Source: Symsagittifera roscoffensis
Lineage: Eukaryota; Xenacoelomorpha; Acoela; Convolutidae
Assembly: GCF_963678635.1 (NCBI RefSeq)
Contig: NC_087068.1
Coordinates: forward strand, 10,920,027-10,984,026
Reading direction: 5' to 3'
DNA: 64,000 bases
Shown in pieces: positions 12,801 to 23,324 of the stretch. Position 1 is the first letter of the stretch. Each line of letters starts with the position of its first letter. Below the pieces are notes generated by a model. It was not told the DNA's origin. It worked only from the letters and a program-made list of their open reading frames with translations, and searched no databases. The position numbers and the translations under genes are program-made.

Positions 12801-15800
12801 CAACTTTTTTAATTGCCAGTTATATCAGAAAAAAGATGGCTTGTAATAATACAATAAGCTGATTGCTAGTGTAAATACAAAAGTAATCGATTTAATCGAT
12901 AGTAATCTCAGAGCTCAGTAATTGCATATCTTATACTATTTTTGAACCAACTACAGATTTTGGCGATGTTTTCTCCCGAATTTCTGGCGTTCTTGCATTT
13001 GTTATACGTCTGTCATAGCTTGACTTGGACCTGCCCTAAACAACATGACCTTGACATGTGCGAGGAGTCTTCTCGTCAATCATGGCTACGGACACTACGT
13101 GGGTTTCTGTTTGAGAACTCATTCGGTTCGAGTGATATATCATATTAAAGTCCTTTCAGTCGTAATTCGAACAACATTTTAAAAACTTTGAAAAATATTT
13201 CTCGGTGTCAAGAAAAACCGTTTTGAAATTTTTATTCCAATTTCAAGATACTGAGATGAGGCTGAACAAGCTCATAAACGCTTATTTATGCTTAATTTAA
13301 GCCGTGAAAACGTAGTTTTATTCGAGTAAGTTAGGTTTTGGAGTTTTTTAAGTCATTTTTCTAAAAAAAAAACTGAGCAGAAAAAAAAACGCTACTAATT
13401 GAAAAAAAACAACAATTTTTGTAATATTTTTGAAGACTATGGTCGGAACAATCTGTGTTACTTGCACAGTAACCGGCTATCCTGGTTTCATTTATGGTTT
13501 TGATTTGCCCTAACTATGAAAAAAATATATATTCAAATCACCGACAATAAATTTAAAATTTTACCTCAAGGGTAATTAAATACCTATGTTCAACTGGACA
13601 AGTCAGCTCCCAATTGATCAGAACTACCCGGGCTGACAAAAACTGTCAATTAAACGTTTATACAAAACACTATAAAAATTCGCTGACAATTTCATAGCAT
13701 GAAAAGAACGCTTGTCATCCAACTTCATAATATGAAAAAAAAAAACAATTGTCATACAATTTCATAGAACAAAAAATTTTCATGAGAAAGCATAACAAGC
13801 ATTTTTCCATACAATGTAACTTCATTATAGACATTTTTGTTCACACTCCGGAATTAAATAACGAGCTTTTTACATTCTTTTTATATCAAAAATTGTATCA
13901 AATTGCATAAGCATTTTTTAATTAAAATTTTACCTCAAGGTTAACCAAATACCTATGTTCAACTGGGCAAGTTAGCTCCCAATTGATCAGAACTACCCGG
14001 GCTGACAAAAACTGTCTATTAAACGTTTATACAAAACACTATAAAAATTCGCTGACAATTTCATAGCATGAAAAGAACGCTTGTCATCCGACTTCATATT
14101 ATGAAAAAAAAAACAATTGTCATACACTTCCATAGAACAAAAAATTTTCATGAGAAAGCATAACAAGCATTTTTCCATAGAATGTAACTTCATTATAGAC
14201 ATTTTTGTTCACACTCCGGAATTAAATAACGAGCTTTTTACATTCTTTTTATATCAAAAATTGTATCAAATGGCATAAGCATTTTTTAAATAAAGTTTTA
14301 CCTCAAGGTTAACCAAATACCTATGTTCAACTGGGCAAGTCAGCTCCCAATTGATCGAAACTACCCGGGCTGACAAAACCTGCTTGTTATACAATTACAC
14401 CAACAAAAATCAAATACACGTTCATATTGAAAAACCCTTATCATACAATTTAATAATATGAAAAAAAAACATTTGTCATACAATTTCATAGAACAAAAAT
14501 TTTTTATGAAAAAGCATAACAATCATTTTTCCATACAATGAAACTTCATTATAGACATTTTTGTTCCTACTCTTGAACTAAATAACGCGCTTTTTTTACA
14601 TTCTTTTCATATAAAAAATGTTATCAAATGGCAGAAGCTTTTTAAACTTTTTTTTAAATTAAAATTTTACCTCAAGGTTAACCAAATATCTATTTTTAAC
14701 TGGACAAGTCAGCTCCCAATTGATCAAAACTATACGGGCTGACAAAAACTGCTTATTATACAATTATACAAAACAAAGAAAAATCAATTACAATTTCATG
14801 GCATGAAAAAACTTTACAATTTCATAGCATGAAAAAATTTTACATGAAAACCTCAAATACAATTTCATAGCATGATTCATGCATGAAAAAACATAGCATG
14901 AACAAACAAAAAAAGTTTTCTGAAAAAGCATAACAGGCATTTTTCCATAGAATGAAACTTCCTGTTAGACATTTTTATTCACACTCTGGAATTAAATAAC
15001 GAGCTTTTTTAAATTTTCTTATATCAAAAATTGTATCAAATGCAATAACCAACTTGTTTATTATTACAATTTAGGATAAGCATTTTCCATACAATGAATC
15101 TTCCGTATAGACATTTTTGTTCACACTCTGGAATTAAATGACAAACTTTTTTACATTCTTTTTATATCAAAAACTGTATCAATTGCTTTAAGCAACTTTT
15201 TTATTTTTACAAGTTATGATAAGCGTTTTCCATACAATGAAACTTCCTTATAGACATTTTTGTTCACACTCTGGAATTAAATAACGAGCTTTTTTAAATT
15301 TTTTTATCAAAAATTGTATCAAATGCAATAAGCAACTTTTTTATTATTACAATTTATGATAAGCATTTTCCATTTTCCATACAATTGAACTTCCTTATAG
15401 ACATTTTTGTTCACACTCTGGAATTAAATAACAAGCTTTTTTACATTCTTTTTATATCAAAAATTGTATCAAATGCTATAAGCAGCTTTTTTATGATTAA
15501 TATTTATGACAAGCATTTTTTCCATGCTATGAAGTTGCATGATCGGAATTTCTTCCATTATTGAAAAAACAAAAAAAAAACTGATTTCCATTTTGAAATC
15601 TTGTGTTTTGTTTTCAAACACAATAACCTAGGATTTTCTTAAATGAGGAAAACCAGAATTTGAAAGGCAGTTACCACGTAGATAAACTGAATTTCCAGCA
15701 AAAAATTTTCACGACCTATACAACAGACAGTCAGAAACATGTGCAAATGAACTCAGGGAAACAAACCGAAAAATTCTTTAATTTTTTTTGAAAGTTTTCG

Positions 15801-18800
15801 AACTATCGAATTTGTGGGAAAAAACATCTCTTTCAAGCACTTTAAATTTAAAAAACTTTTTATGAATGACTTTTTTTTCAATAACTAACCTATTTAGAGA
15901 AAAACGGATCGATGACTATTTCTTATTCCACTGAGAATTCAGAAAAATCAAATTCGGAAACACTGGCTTAAGAGAGGTTAGATTGTGAGCAGCTTTGATT
16001 CAATTTATAAAAAAGCGGTCTTGCCAATTTAATTACTGAGGATACAAAATGTATTTAGGCTTTAGTAACTGATCACGATTGGTTAATATAAAATACTATA
16101 CAGCAGGAACGGATCTAGACTGCTGTTGAACTTTTTTAAGATGGCCAAATTGATTCACGCAGCTCTTTCAAAACACTATAAATTTCCAGTTTGACAATTT
16201 TTTTCTTTATAATTTTCTAAATTGACAATTTTCTACAATCTTTACAGAAAAATTTGAAAAAATGGCACTAAAAGACCTTTTGGAAAAGTTTCAGGGTAGA
16301 TTGGTCGAAAATTGATGTCGTAAAATAAAACCAAAGGTGGGACCCTTTGGGTAGTTCGGGCGTCGAATCGTTGGAAGGGGGCGTTTTCTGGATATTTTTT
16401 GGAAAATTTCAGTTTAAGAGTTTTTTTATCGCTACTGCGGTCGCAATATACTTTTTATACAGCAGCCGGCTATTTTTGTAAAGTTCATTTAGTTGGTTTT
16501 TTTTTGTACTCACCAGGTCCAGGGTAATTCTCTGCCATGATGCCCTGCAGTCGGAACTTCTTTGAGGCCACGCCCACTTCCACGCCCTTCACTGACGTCA
16601 CATCCGCCTCTCCTTTGGCCAGAGTTCGAAGACATGCAGAGTGACCGGATGAGGGGGAGGACGAGGAGACTGGGAAAAGGGATCGACGAGTAAATTAATA
16701 ACAATAATTTGTTTTCAAGGAGAGAACATTTTGTCTATTATTTACAAAAACTATCCAAAAAAAGAAGGATAGCCGGTTGCTGTCCAAGTAGAGCCGAATG
16801 ATCCGACCACATTCTTAAAAGATACATTTTAATTTTTTTCATGTTTCCTCACAAAGTAGTATTGTCTTTTGTGAGTGGTGTGATGAAAGGATCTGAGGAA
16901 AACCTAAAAAGGAACCATATTCTCTAATCAGAGTAACTTAAGCAAATCAAGCAACGGTTTTTGTTTAAAAAATGAGCAGAAAAAAAAACAAAAATTTTCT
17001 AAAGTTTTTTTTCTTTTTTTTTGCCGAATTTTTTTTTGACTTTTTTTGCAATTCAACTTGAAATTTGAAGTTAAATTAAAATTTTATGACTTATCCTTCT
17101 GTGATAAGCATGCTTGCTTGCTTTACTCGCTTGAATTCTCAGATACTTTTTCAGATTCAGTTTTCATTTTGTTCCAGTAAACTTTTCATTCAAACTTCCA
17201 GATGAAATGAGCAGAATGTTTGATTTTTTTCAGAATTTTTGATTGAGAAAAAGCAAGCTGTTTGATAATCACATCAAAACTATCCAATAGCAGCAGAGCG
17301 ATCCCAAAGCGAAATGGTGCCGCTTTTTTAAACTATTTCATCGATAAGTTTTTGAGATTTAGGGTTTGTTAAAAACCATCCACAAAATGAGATAGTTTTT
17401 TTCGTTTTTATATTTTTTCCTGCGCATATAATAGGTCAGCGCAAAATTGACCGCTTTTTCTTATACTTCGAACATTATTTATAATTGACATCAGTCAAAT
17501 TAACTGGCAAAAGAAGCGTAAAATTGAATTTTTGAATAGCATTTCATCTGTCAGAATAAAATATTCACAAAAATTATCTCTGTTGCAAGTACAACTGACA
17601 GAAAATGAAATGATTATTTTAAGCGTTAAAATTATCAACTTACCCGGGTTGACCAACAATTCTCATGATACAATTTTCATATATGAATAACTTCTTCTCA
17701 TACAATTTCATCTAATTCCATACGTACAATAAAAATATGAAATCTATGACAAACAATTTTTCATACATGAAAATGAAATGAGTAGCATTTTTTTGTTAAT
17801 TGAAAAAAAATTTTTTTTCGAGTTTTGCTAAACATATTTGTTGACATAAATGGATTCGCACAAAAATCATAGTCAATCTTATTTCATTTGTATGAAAAAT
17901 TTAGCTTTGAATACGTTATAGACAAAAAATAACATTTTTGCGTGCACAAATGTTTTTTTTAGAATAAAACTAATATTGCGACTAAAATAGACGAAAAACT
18001 GTTCCCTGAAATTTCGATTTTTTAATTTCGGTTTTTTTTTGGAGCAATGTAAAAATAGGTCGTCATAAGATTTTAAATTTTCATATGTGGAAATTGTATA
18101 ATAAGCGGTAATTGTATGGTAAGCCTCTAGTTAAGGAAATTTCAAAAAAGACCAAGGCGACAAATTAAAACTGTGAAACAGACAGCCCCCAAATCAGAGA
18201 ATTTTAACGAACGACAAATGCGAAAAACTAAAACGAAAAACTAAGTTTTCCATCAAATTGGATTCCCATTACAATTTTGGACTGTACAATAAAACTTTTT
18301 ACTGCGAATATAGCCTCCGGGCGTTATATCGAACGAGATTCCCGCAAGATTTTGCTTTCCTAATTATGTATGCAAATCTTGCAAGACTGCTGCAAGGTTC
18401 GCGTTCTTTCGCAAAAATTTCGGAACATTCGCATTCCGAAACAGTAGGGTTTTAGAAGGCGTCGCGATGAAAATATGTGTCTATATATGTCAACATAGAG
18501 GCCAAGCTGTACTTCACAAACAGTAGCGAGAAAACGACAACAAGCAGCTCTAAACAGTGAAAAAAAAGTAGAAATAAACCTCAAAAAAGTAACACTTTCG
18601 CTATGTATAGGTTCGAAACTATGATCTCGAGAACTGGCGTCTCACGTTCTCGCATCTGCACCATCAGCCCTTGAAAATATCTAACATAAGCTATCAATGA
18701 TGCAGCTATAGATGATAAAAATTGCCGATGCTTTGCAGCAAAAATTCCAGAAAAAATGAAAAGATTGTTAAGCGCGGCGTAAAAGCTCCGACAAATGCAT

Positions 18801-20926
18801 TATAAGTCTCACGTACTTCCATCTGCCCCACGGTCGCTCAATACTACTCGAACACTATTCACATTTAAGGCAAAAAACAGATGCTATGAAATTAACAAAG
18901 CTACAGATTGTGATTATAGCACAAGAAGTAGAGTCATGTTACAATACTACGCTCACTAGGCGCTTTTCCACTCCCTCCCCCCAATTTTGAACTTCAGTTT
19001 TGAAAAAACTATTTTTACGTTTTCAAAATGCAATGAAGGTTTGCATGGTGAACAAGTTAACTATTGCGAACATATTTGTCCTTTTTACCTTACATCCTAA
19101 CATAACGCATTCAGCCATTATAACACGTAAGTCAACTGAGAAAAAGGAAAACTGAAATGTGGAAGGAAATTGGATAAGAGCATCTGGCTAGTGTAAAAAT
19201 GCTAATTTGACAAGCCTGAGGGTTTTCAGCTTAATTCGTCAGAATTTTCAAAACTTCATTCTTATTGGAACTATCAATTTCGGGCATTTGGCCCTCTTGA
19301 CATGAGGGATTCTTCTTTTAATGTCTATTCACTGAAGCAGCCCAAACTCGTAATTGACAAGATATAAAAAATGGAAGTGACAATCCTCGAATATGATTGG
19401 TGGTGGGCTCCAACAGTTTAGTTTGAACCAAGGGCTTCAATTAATAAATATTGCTCTTGATTAATTTTAAAATGACCGACGCCTATTACAGTAGCGGATT
19501 TAGGGAGGCAAAAATTGCCTAAAAACGCCTTTTTGGCCTGTTTTTTTTAATTTTGCCTGCGGCGCAGAAAATTTGGTCAAAGTAAATGGGTTGTTTATAG
19601 TGAGTTAGGAGTTATAGTGAGAAAAAAAGGTCGACAAAAATTTCGAAATCCGCCCCTCCCCCTGGAGGAATTCCTAGATCCTCGCCTGTGTTGATACCTT
19701 CAGTGGTTGCGGAGAGTACACAGAGTATGGTTGGTTTGAGTTTGTGGGCTGTGAATGCATTGGACATGGCCCTGCATTTCTCCTCCTCCAAATCAGAGTT
19801 CACACACCACCTCAGAGGAGCTGACAAAGACATAAAACAACCCAAGTCGTGAATAGTGCACATAGTTGAAATATTTCGTAATTGCGACAGCAAATGTTGA
19901 CAAGGAAAAACACAGAGGATGACAGCCGACAAAAGTTAGAGAAGGTCATTAACAAATATTTAGTTTTAATTCAGTTTTTATCAGTGGCGTTCACAGGAGA
20001 TACCAGTTTTTGCAATATTGTCAGATTTTTTATTAGTTAGGTCAGATATTTCAAATTTTTTGAGCTCCGCGGCATATTAAATCGTTCATGCTAGGCACAC
20101 ATTGCATAACACGTTTTTTTTTCTGAAAAAAAAGCCGTTTCTGAGCATTTTTGGTTCAATTTTCCAGCGTATCCTCGCCTCCCCCTCAAGATCTTGCGGC
20201 AAAAATAACACCAAAAAATCTGAAGGTTGAAAAATGGCTGTTGGAAAATATCTTTGGGATTATTTTGGCACCAAAGGGATAATTTTATTTCTTCAAGAGA
20301 AAGGAGAGACGAACCTTACAATCCCCTCCCTCATATCGATTTAGGGGAAAATATGGAATTTTCATAAGATTACTTTGATTATAGTCTAGATTCGTTCAAA
20401 ATGGCCGTATCACTAAAGAAAATTGAAATGAAAACATTGATTTGCGTAATTAACAGCATACAAATGCAATCCCGCATGGAAAAAAGATGTAAAAACCAAT
20501 TTTATTTGCGCGTTTGTATGAAATGCATATACAGAAATAATTTTCAGACTTAATACATGCTTGGGGAGGGCATTCTACGGTAGGTCACTTAGGGGGGGGA
20601 GAGATAGATTGTACGGTTGATCCGAAAGGAGTAGTTGACACAAATTTTTCAAAAAACCGCCCCCGTCAAAAATTCTTTGGCAAGCCATTGAACGTTTATG
20701 AATTCTGCGATGATTAAACTATGAAACGATTTCTCAGAAAAAATAAGGTTTTCAAATTTAAATTCCAAATGACCAAAAGCAAACTGCACAACTGAAGATT
20801 AACGAAAAAAGAAGACTTTTTGAGCATTTCTGTTGACTTACTTTCAACTGAAGACAAAGCTAGAGAAGTTATGAGGCATAATGATAGCAGCAGAATGCAA
20901 ACAAAACGCTGCAAAAAGACATCCAT
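6661..20926 (-). CDS. Transferrin-family protein, first lobe (7 exons; 3' part lost in gap)
   Basis: Secreted transferrin / melanotransferrin-like protein. The join is 20926-20842, 19820-19698, 16669-16514, 11923-11693, 8349-8217, 7752-7595 and 6840-6661, 1066 nt or 355 residues. All six introns are GT-AG and the codon phase agrees at every junction. Residues 1-25 or so form a signal peptide (FVCILLLSLCLITSLAL). Family hallmarks follow in order: LRWCVNSD, CLRTLAKGEADV, MAENY, HYAVAVA, KGTRSCHPS, SLCSLCDG, GEQGAFRCL, ADVAFLRHDTI, LLCPEGG and CNW. This is close to a whole N-lobe. In known transferrins each lobe binds one ferric ion and a carbonate. Here Tyr131 and His274 match known ligands. 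The Asp of TLDAG is missing (TSVKG), the GYxGAF Tyr is Glu238, and the anion-site Thr and Arg are Pro155 and Ser159, so iron binding by this lobe is doubtful. An alternative in-frame ATG lies 13 codons upstream at 20965. Exons beyond the gap, and a second lobe, are not visible. Introns range from about 0.5 to 4.6 kb and are rich in repeats. Confidence 0.88.
7166..7415. mobile_element. Fold-back MITE with ~100-bp inverted arms
   Basis: The left arm (about 7166-7265, containing GTATTTAGACAACCGCGTAT and TTAACCAATC) is repeated in inverse at about 7318-7415, with a loop of about 50 bp. The arms agree over most positions. There is no ORF. It lies between exon 6 and exon 7 of the transferrin-like gene. 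Confidence 0.75.
7502..7583. mobile_element. Short palindromic MITE next to exon 6
   Basis: The terminal inverted repeat GGATCTACTTAACAATC begins at 7502 and returns in inverse ending at 7583. Inner C and G runs (CCCCC / GGGGGGG) can pair further. It ends about 11 bases from the donor of transferrin-like exon 6. Confidence 0.7.
7595..7752 (-). CDS. Transferrin-like exon 6
   Basis: Acceptor GTTTGTTAG, donor GTAAGTTT. It completes RCLV, then has a Gln/Ser-rich insert, then GRADVAFLRHDTIL, equivalent to the GDVAFVKHSTI segment whose His is an iron ligand. That His is kept. Confidence 0.9.
7966..7992. repeat. Poly-C tract
   Basis: 21 consecutive C, one A, then more C. It lies in intron 5 of the transferrin-like gene. 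Its length in the assembly may be unreliable. Confidence 0.95.
8217..8349 (-). CDS. Transferrin-like exon 5
   Basis: Acceptor TTCAATCCAG, donor GTACCACA. It encodes LNVSSLCSLCDGTGSDNC and EFFYGEQGAF, equivalent to the CxLC and GYxGAF region. The ligand tyrosine position of GYxGAF holds glutamate. Confidence 0.87.
8940..10420. repeat. Copies of a ~370-400-bp dispersed repeat family
   Basis: Landmarks are GTGCAAGTAGCACAGAATGT followed by TCCGACCA at one end, a T-rich middle with GGCTATGAAAG-like words, and TATAGGCCTGCTTGCTTGCT-like words at the other end. At least three degraded copies stand here in series. Others are at about 13260-13500 (inverted), 16765-17130 and 47130-47495. They are AT-rich and non-coding. 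I do not recognise the class. Confidence 0.6.
10691..11648. repeat. Tandem duplication, unit ~478 bp
   Basis: 10691-11169 and 11172-11648 match almost base for base, including GTTTTGTTGTATTTTAGTCG and ACTACTAGGGGTTTAA. It is non-coding and lies in intron 4 of the transferrin-like gene, just before exon 4 on the plus strand. Confidence 0.9.
11693..11923 (-). CDS. Transferrin-like exon 4
   Basis: Acceptor ATATTTCAG, donor GTGAGAAC. It encodes HYAVAVAWADSN, TLKGTRSCHPS, a hydrophobic IPLSVLLRRG segment, MDC and FFGNSCIPG, all standard landmarks of a transferrin lobe. The anion-binding CHTGxxR motif reads CHPSVHS. Confidence 0.9.
12512..12705 (-). mobile_element. tRNA-derived SINE, copy 1
   Basis: On the minus strand the head reads GTGGCTGAATGGTTAG (A-box-like) and GCAGGGTCGAATCTA (B-box-like), about 35 bp apart as in a tRNA. 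The body contains TAGAGCTGCTTTTTGTCGT and AAAGCTTCGCCTCGG, shared with the copy near 18.5 kb. The 60-codon open frame across it is incidental. Confidence 0.7.
13555..15535. repeat. Tandem repeat field, ~369-bp then ~150-bp units
   Basis: The phrase TTTTACCTCAAGG with CAGCTCCCAATTGATC recurs near 13557, 13927, 14297 and 14665, a period of about 369 bp. From about 14940 only a shorter part repeats (TTATAGACATTTTTGTTCAC, then TGGAATTAAATAACGAGC) with a period of about 150 bp. It is non-coding, within intron 3 of the transferrin-like gene. Confidence 0.85.
16514..16669 (-). CDS. Transferrin-like exon 3
   Basis: Acceptor CCTTTTCCCAG, donor GTGAGTAC. It encodes a Ser/Pro stretch, then CLRTLAKGEADVTSVKG and LQGIMAENY. 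The segment equivalent to the iron-ligand TLDAG motif of transferrins has no aspartate. Confidence 0.85.
17640..17790. repeat. Dispersed repeat with CCGGGTTGACC start
   Basis: CCCGGGTTGACCAACA, then CATACAATTTCAT-like words, then ATTCCATACGTACAA. A related copy at 21290-21370 is split by the hAT-like MITE at 21371-21787. Further related ends are near 22200 and 26340. It probably marks an older MITE family. Confidence 0.55.
18470..18690 (-). mobile_element. tRNA-derived SINE, copy 2
   Basis: The minus strand has a tRNA-like head (GCTGATGGTGCAGATG and TAGTTTCGAACCTAT) and a body TTTAGAGCTGCTTGTTGTCG ... TTTTCTCGCTACTGTTTG, clearly the same family as 12512-12705. A further head-like fragment lies at about 18790-18850. 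Confidence 0.65.
19489..19688 (+). mobile_element. hAT-like MITE, internally deleted copy
   Basis: It starts CAGTAGCGGATTTAGG and ends CCTAGATCCTCGCCTG, the same imperfect termini as the element at 21371-21787, with shared GCCTAAAAACGCC and TTTTGCCTGCGGCGC. No clear target duplication remains. Its end lies ten bases from the splice donor of transferrin-like exon 2. Confidence 0.8.
19698..19820 (-). CDS. Transferrin-like exon 2 (lobe start)
   Basis: Acceptor TTTGTCAG, donor GTATCAAC. It encodes PLRWCVNSDLEEEKCRAM and on to ILCVLSATTE, matching the first strand and first disulfide cysteines of a transferrin lobe. A MITE begins ten bases into the following intron. Confidence 0.85.
20842..20926 (-). 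CDS. Transferrin-like exon 1 (signal peptide)
   Basis: 28 codons plus one base, ending GTTGAAA before donor GTAAGT. It encodes a short polar start and a long Leu/Ile/Cys-rich core typical of a secretory signal. The leftover A joins CT of exon 2 to give Thr, immediately before the conserved LRWCV start of a transferrin lobe. Confidence 0.8.
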
Positions 20927-21370
20927 AATCTGCTGATTTGGCCAAAATCCAATTGATTTTGACATCTATATAACTAAATTGATTTAAAATTAAATAAATT
21001 AGTCCAGTTTATTAAAGCTACACATTTAAAATATGACTTCCATTTCAGTTTTTTTTCCAATGGCTTATAATGTGAAAGCAGTGAACCAAGTGCGAACTGA
21101 AATCCCATAAATTGTTCAAGCGAAACATCACAAGCTACAGCTCTTAAAATATGTTTTGGATATAGGATCTCAACTGGATTTGTTTGTAGCTGGAATAACT
21201 TGCGTTTATAAGTACGGCCTTTAGTTTCAAATTAACTCAACATGAAAAAACAAACTGGATTTCCTCCTTTTAAACTCATTTGAACATTCCCAGCTTGACC
21301 AAAACTCCTAGTCATACAATTTTCATATATGAAAAACTTCTTATCCTACAATTTCCAACAGGTTCATACG

Positions 21371-21787
21371 CAGGGGCGGATTTAGGGGGGGGGGGGGGTG
21401 GACGGACGCCCTTCCCTCAGGGATTCGACCCCCAGCCGACCCAAAGGCTCCCCCTTTGTACTATTTTGAGATATCCATATTTGGTGACACACCCTAAAAA
21501 TTTTCTAAAGGCGCCTTGGGCGCCAATATATACTTACTTTGAGGAGCGCGCGCCAAAAAACGCATTTTTTTGGTCAAAATTTTCGAAAAACTGCCTAAAA
21601 ACGCCTTTTTTGGCCTGTTTTTCAGAACTTTGCCTGCGGCGCACAAAATTGGAGACCAAAACAGGGTTTTTTAGTGCTTTGGGAGAGCTCGGAAACTCAA
21701 TTCGGTCGACCTAAAAAAAAGTCGACAAAATTTTCTAAAATTTTTGAAAACCCGACCCCCCTCGAGAAAATCCTAGATCCGCCCCTG
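21371..21787 (+). mobile_element. hAT-like MITE with perfect 8-bp target duplication
   Basis: A 417-bp element. The termini are CAGGGGCGGATTTAGG and, inverted, CAGGGGCGGATCTAGG. It is flanked on both sides by TTCATACG (21363-21370 and 21788-21795). Eight-bp duplications and CAGGGG-type ends are typical of hAT elements. There is no transposase, so it is non-autonomous. Open frames across it have no known domain. Confidence 0.9.
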
Positions 21788-21827
21788 TTCATACGTACAG
21801 AAACTTGTATGAAATCTACCCCATATG

Positions 21828-22210
21828 CAGGAGCAGATCTAAGATTTTCTCGAGGGGTGCGGATTTTCAAAAAACTTCGGGAAATTTTGTCGACTTTGAT
21901 TTTCTAAGCACCACAGAACCACTATAACGACCTTTTTTTGACACAAATATTTGTGCCGCAGGCAAATTTTTAAAACAACAGGTAAAAAAGCTGTTTTGAG
22001 CATTTTTTGGAAAAACTTGGCCGAAAAAATATGTTTTTCTTGGCGCACGCTGCACTTCAAAATTAGTAAATATTGGCGCCAAAGGCGACTTTACGAAAAC
22101 TTTAGGGTTGGTCAAACGAAGACAGATATCATCAAATAATACCAGAGGGGACACTTTGGTTGGTGAGGCGGTCGAATCCCTGTGGGGCATCCCTCCTTGA
22201 ATCCCACCTG
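21828..22210 (-). mobile_element. hAT-like MITE, inverted second copy
   Basis: Inverted relative to the copy 40 bp away. It starts CAGGAGCAGATCTAAG and ends CTTGAATCCCACCTG, with shared internal GGCGCCAAAGGCG and TCGAATCCCTGTGG. The ends are worn and no target duplication is evident. Confidence 0.75.
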
Positions 22211-23320
22211 ATGATAAGCCCTTGTTATAACATGAAAATTGTAAGATAAGCAGTTTTTCATAACTGAACTATTACGATTATCTTTTTTCAAAAAAAAAAA
22301 ATCAAAAATCAAAAGTAGTTCTGCTTTGAAACTGTGTTTTTGAATAAAAACACAAACACCAAATATTTTTCACATGCAAGAAAACCCTGAGGTTTAGTTG
22401 CAACAATCAAACAGATAAACTGCATTTAGTGATTTACCATGCAATTTATTGCTATAACTCTTGCACAAAATTCGCAACAAAAACTTAAAATTTTATACGC
22501 AAAGGCCAAGCAAATCTTTGCATCGCTTGCGATATCATGCAAGCGCAAATTTCACGCTATAGAAATAAGACGGAAATCGCAAAATTGAAAAAAAAAATAG
22601 GAAAAAAAATACAAGAACACGGTGAAAACCACAACCATCAGTATTAAATAAGCATTCAAAAATCAAAAAAAAAATTGCCTTTGAAGCTACAAAAAAAAAT
22701 AGTTAATCCGTCAAAAATATAAGCCAACACCATTTAGGCCGAAAAAAGCTTTTAAACGGAAAAAAACTCAGAAAATACACAACGCCAGGGCTATTAATTT
22801 GACAATTTACAGGAACAAATTAAAAACACTTTCATCTTCGATAAAAATAGCTCAAAAAATTCCACGATGTTGCAATTGAGCCGACAAACGAAAATCCGAC
22901 AATGCAACTTTTCCCAGAAAAAATTTCAGTTTCATTCATTCATTACCTCTAAGCCAAGTGAGAAAGAGTCTCGTTCTAAGTTTCACTACAAAATTGTATA
23001 GCAAGTTAAATTGGCGAGAAAGGTTGTTTACAGGAAAAAGTCTAGATCCCGATTACAAGATACTGCTATCGCAAATGTAATATGGCTCGGAAGCTTCAGC
23101 CTTATAAAAAGCAGTGGTTGAAGAGGCCCGTTGTTTACAGAATGAGATTTATTTCAGATAAAACAAAGAAAATTAATCTATGATAAACGATATCAATTTG
23201 GGATGAAGAATTGCTTATCACACACTTTTCATCAAGAAAAAAACCTGTATGAGGAGCATTTTTCATCTTAAATTGAAATAGGAAATGTTGAACATCATCG
23301 ATTCGATGAAAACTTTTTAT
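22211..23320. other. No gene seen
   Basis: AT-rich DNA upstream of the transferrin-like gene (minus strand) between MITEs and the inverted-repeat composite. Open frames are short and without domains. Confidence 0.6.
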
Positions 23321-23324
23321 AACA

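Noticed and set aside
21280-21907. 144- and 77-codon plus-strand ORFs
   Set aside because: They lie across the hAT-like MITE and its flanks, with no transposase motif.
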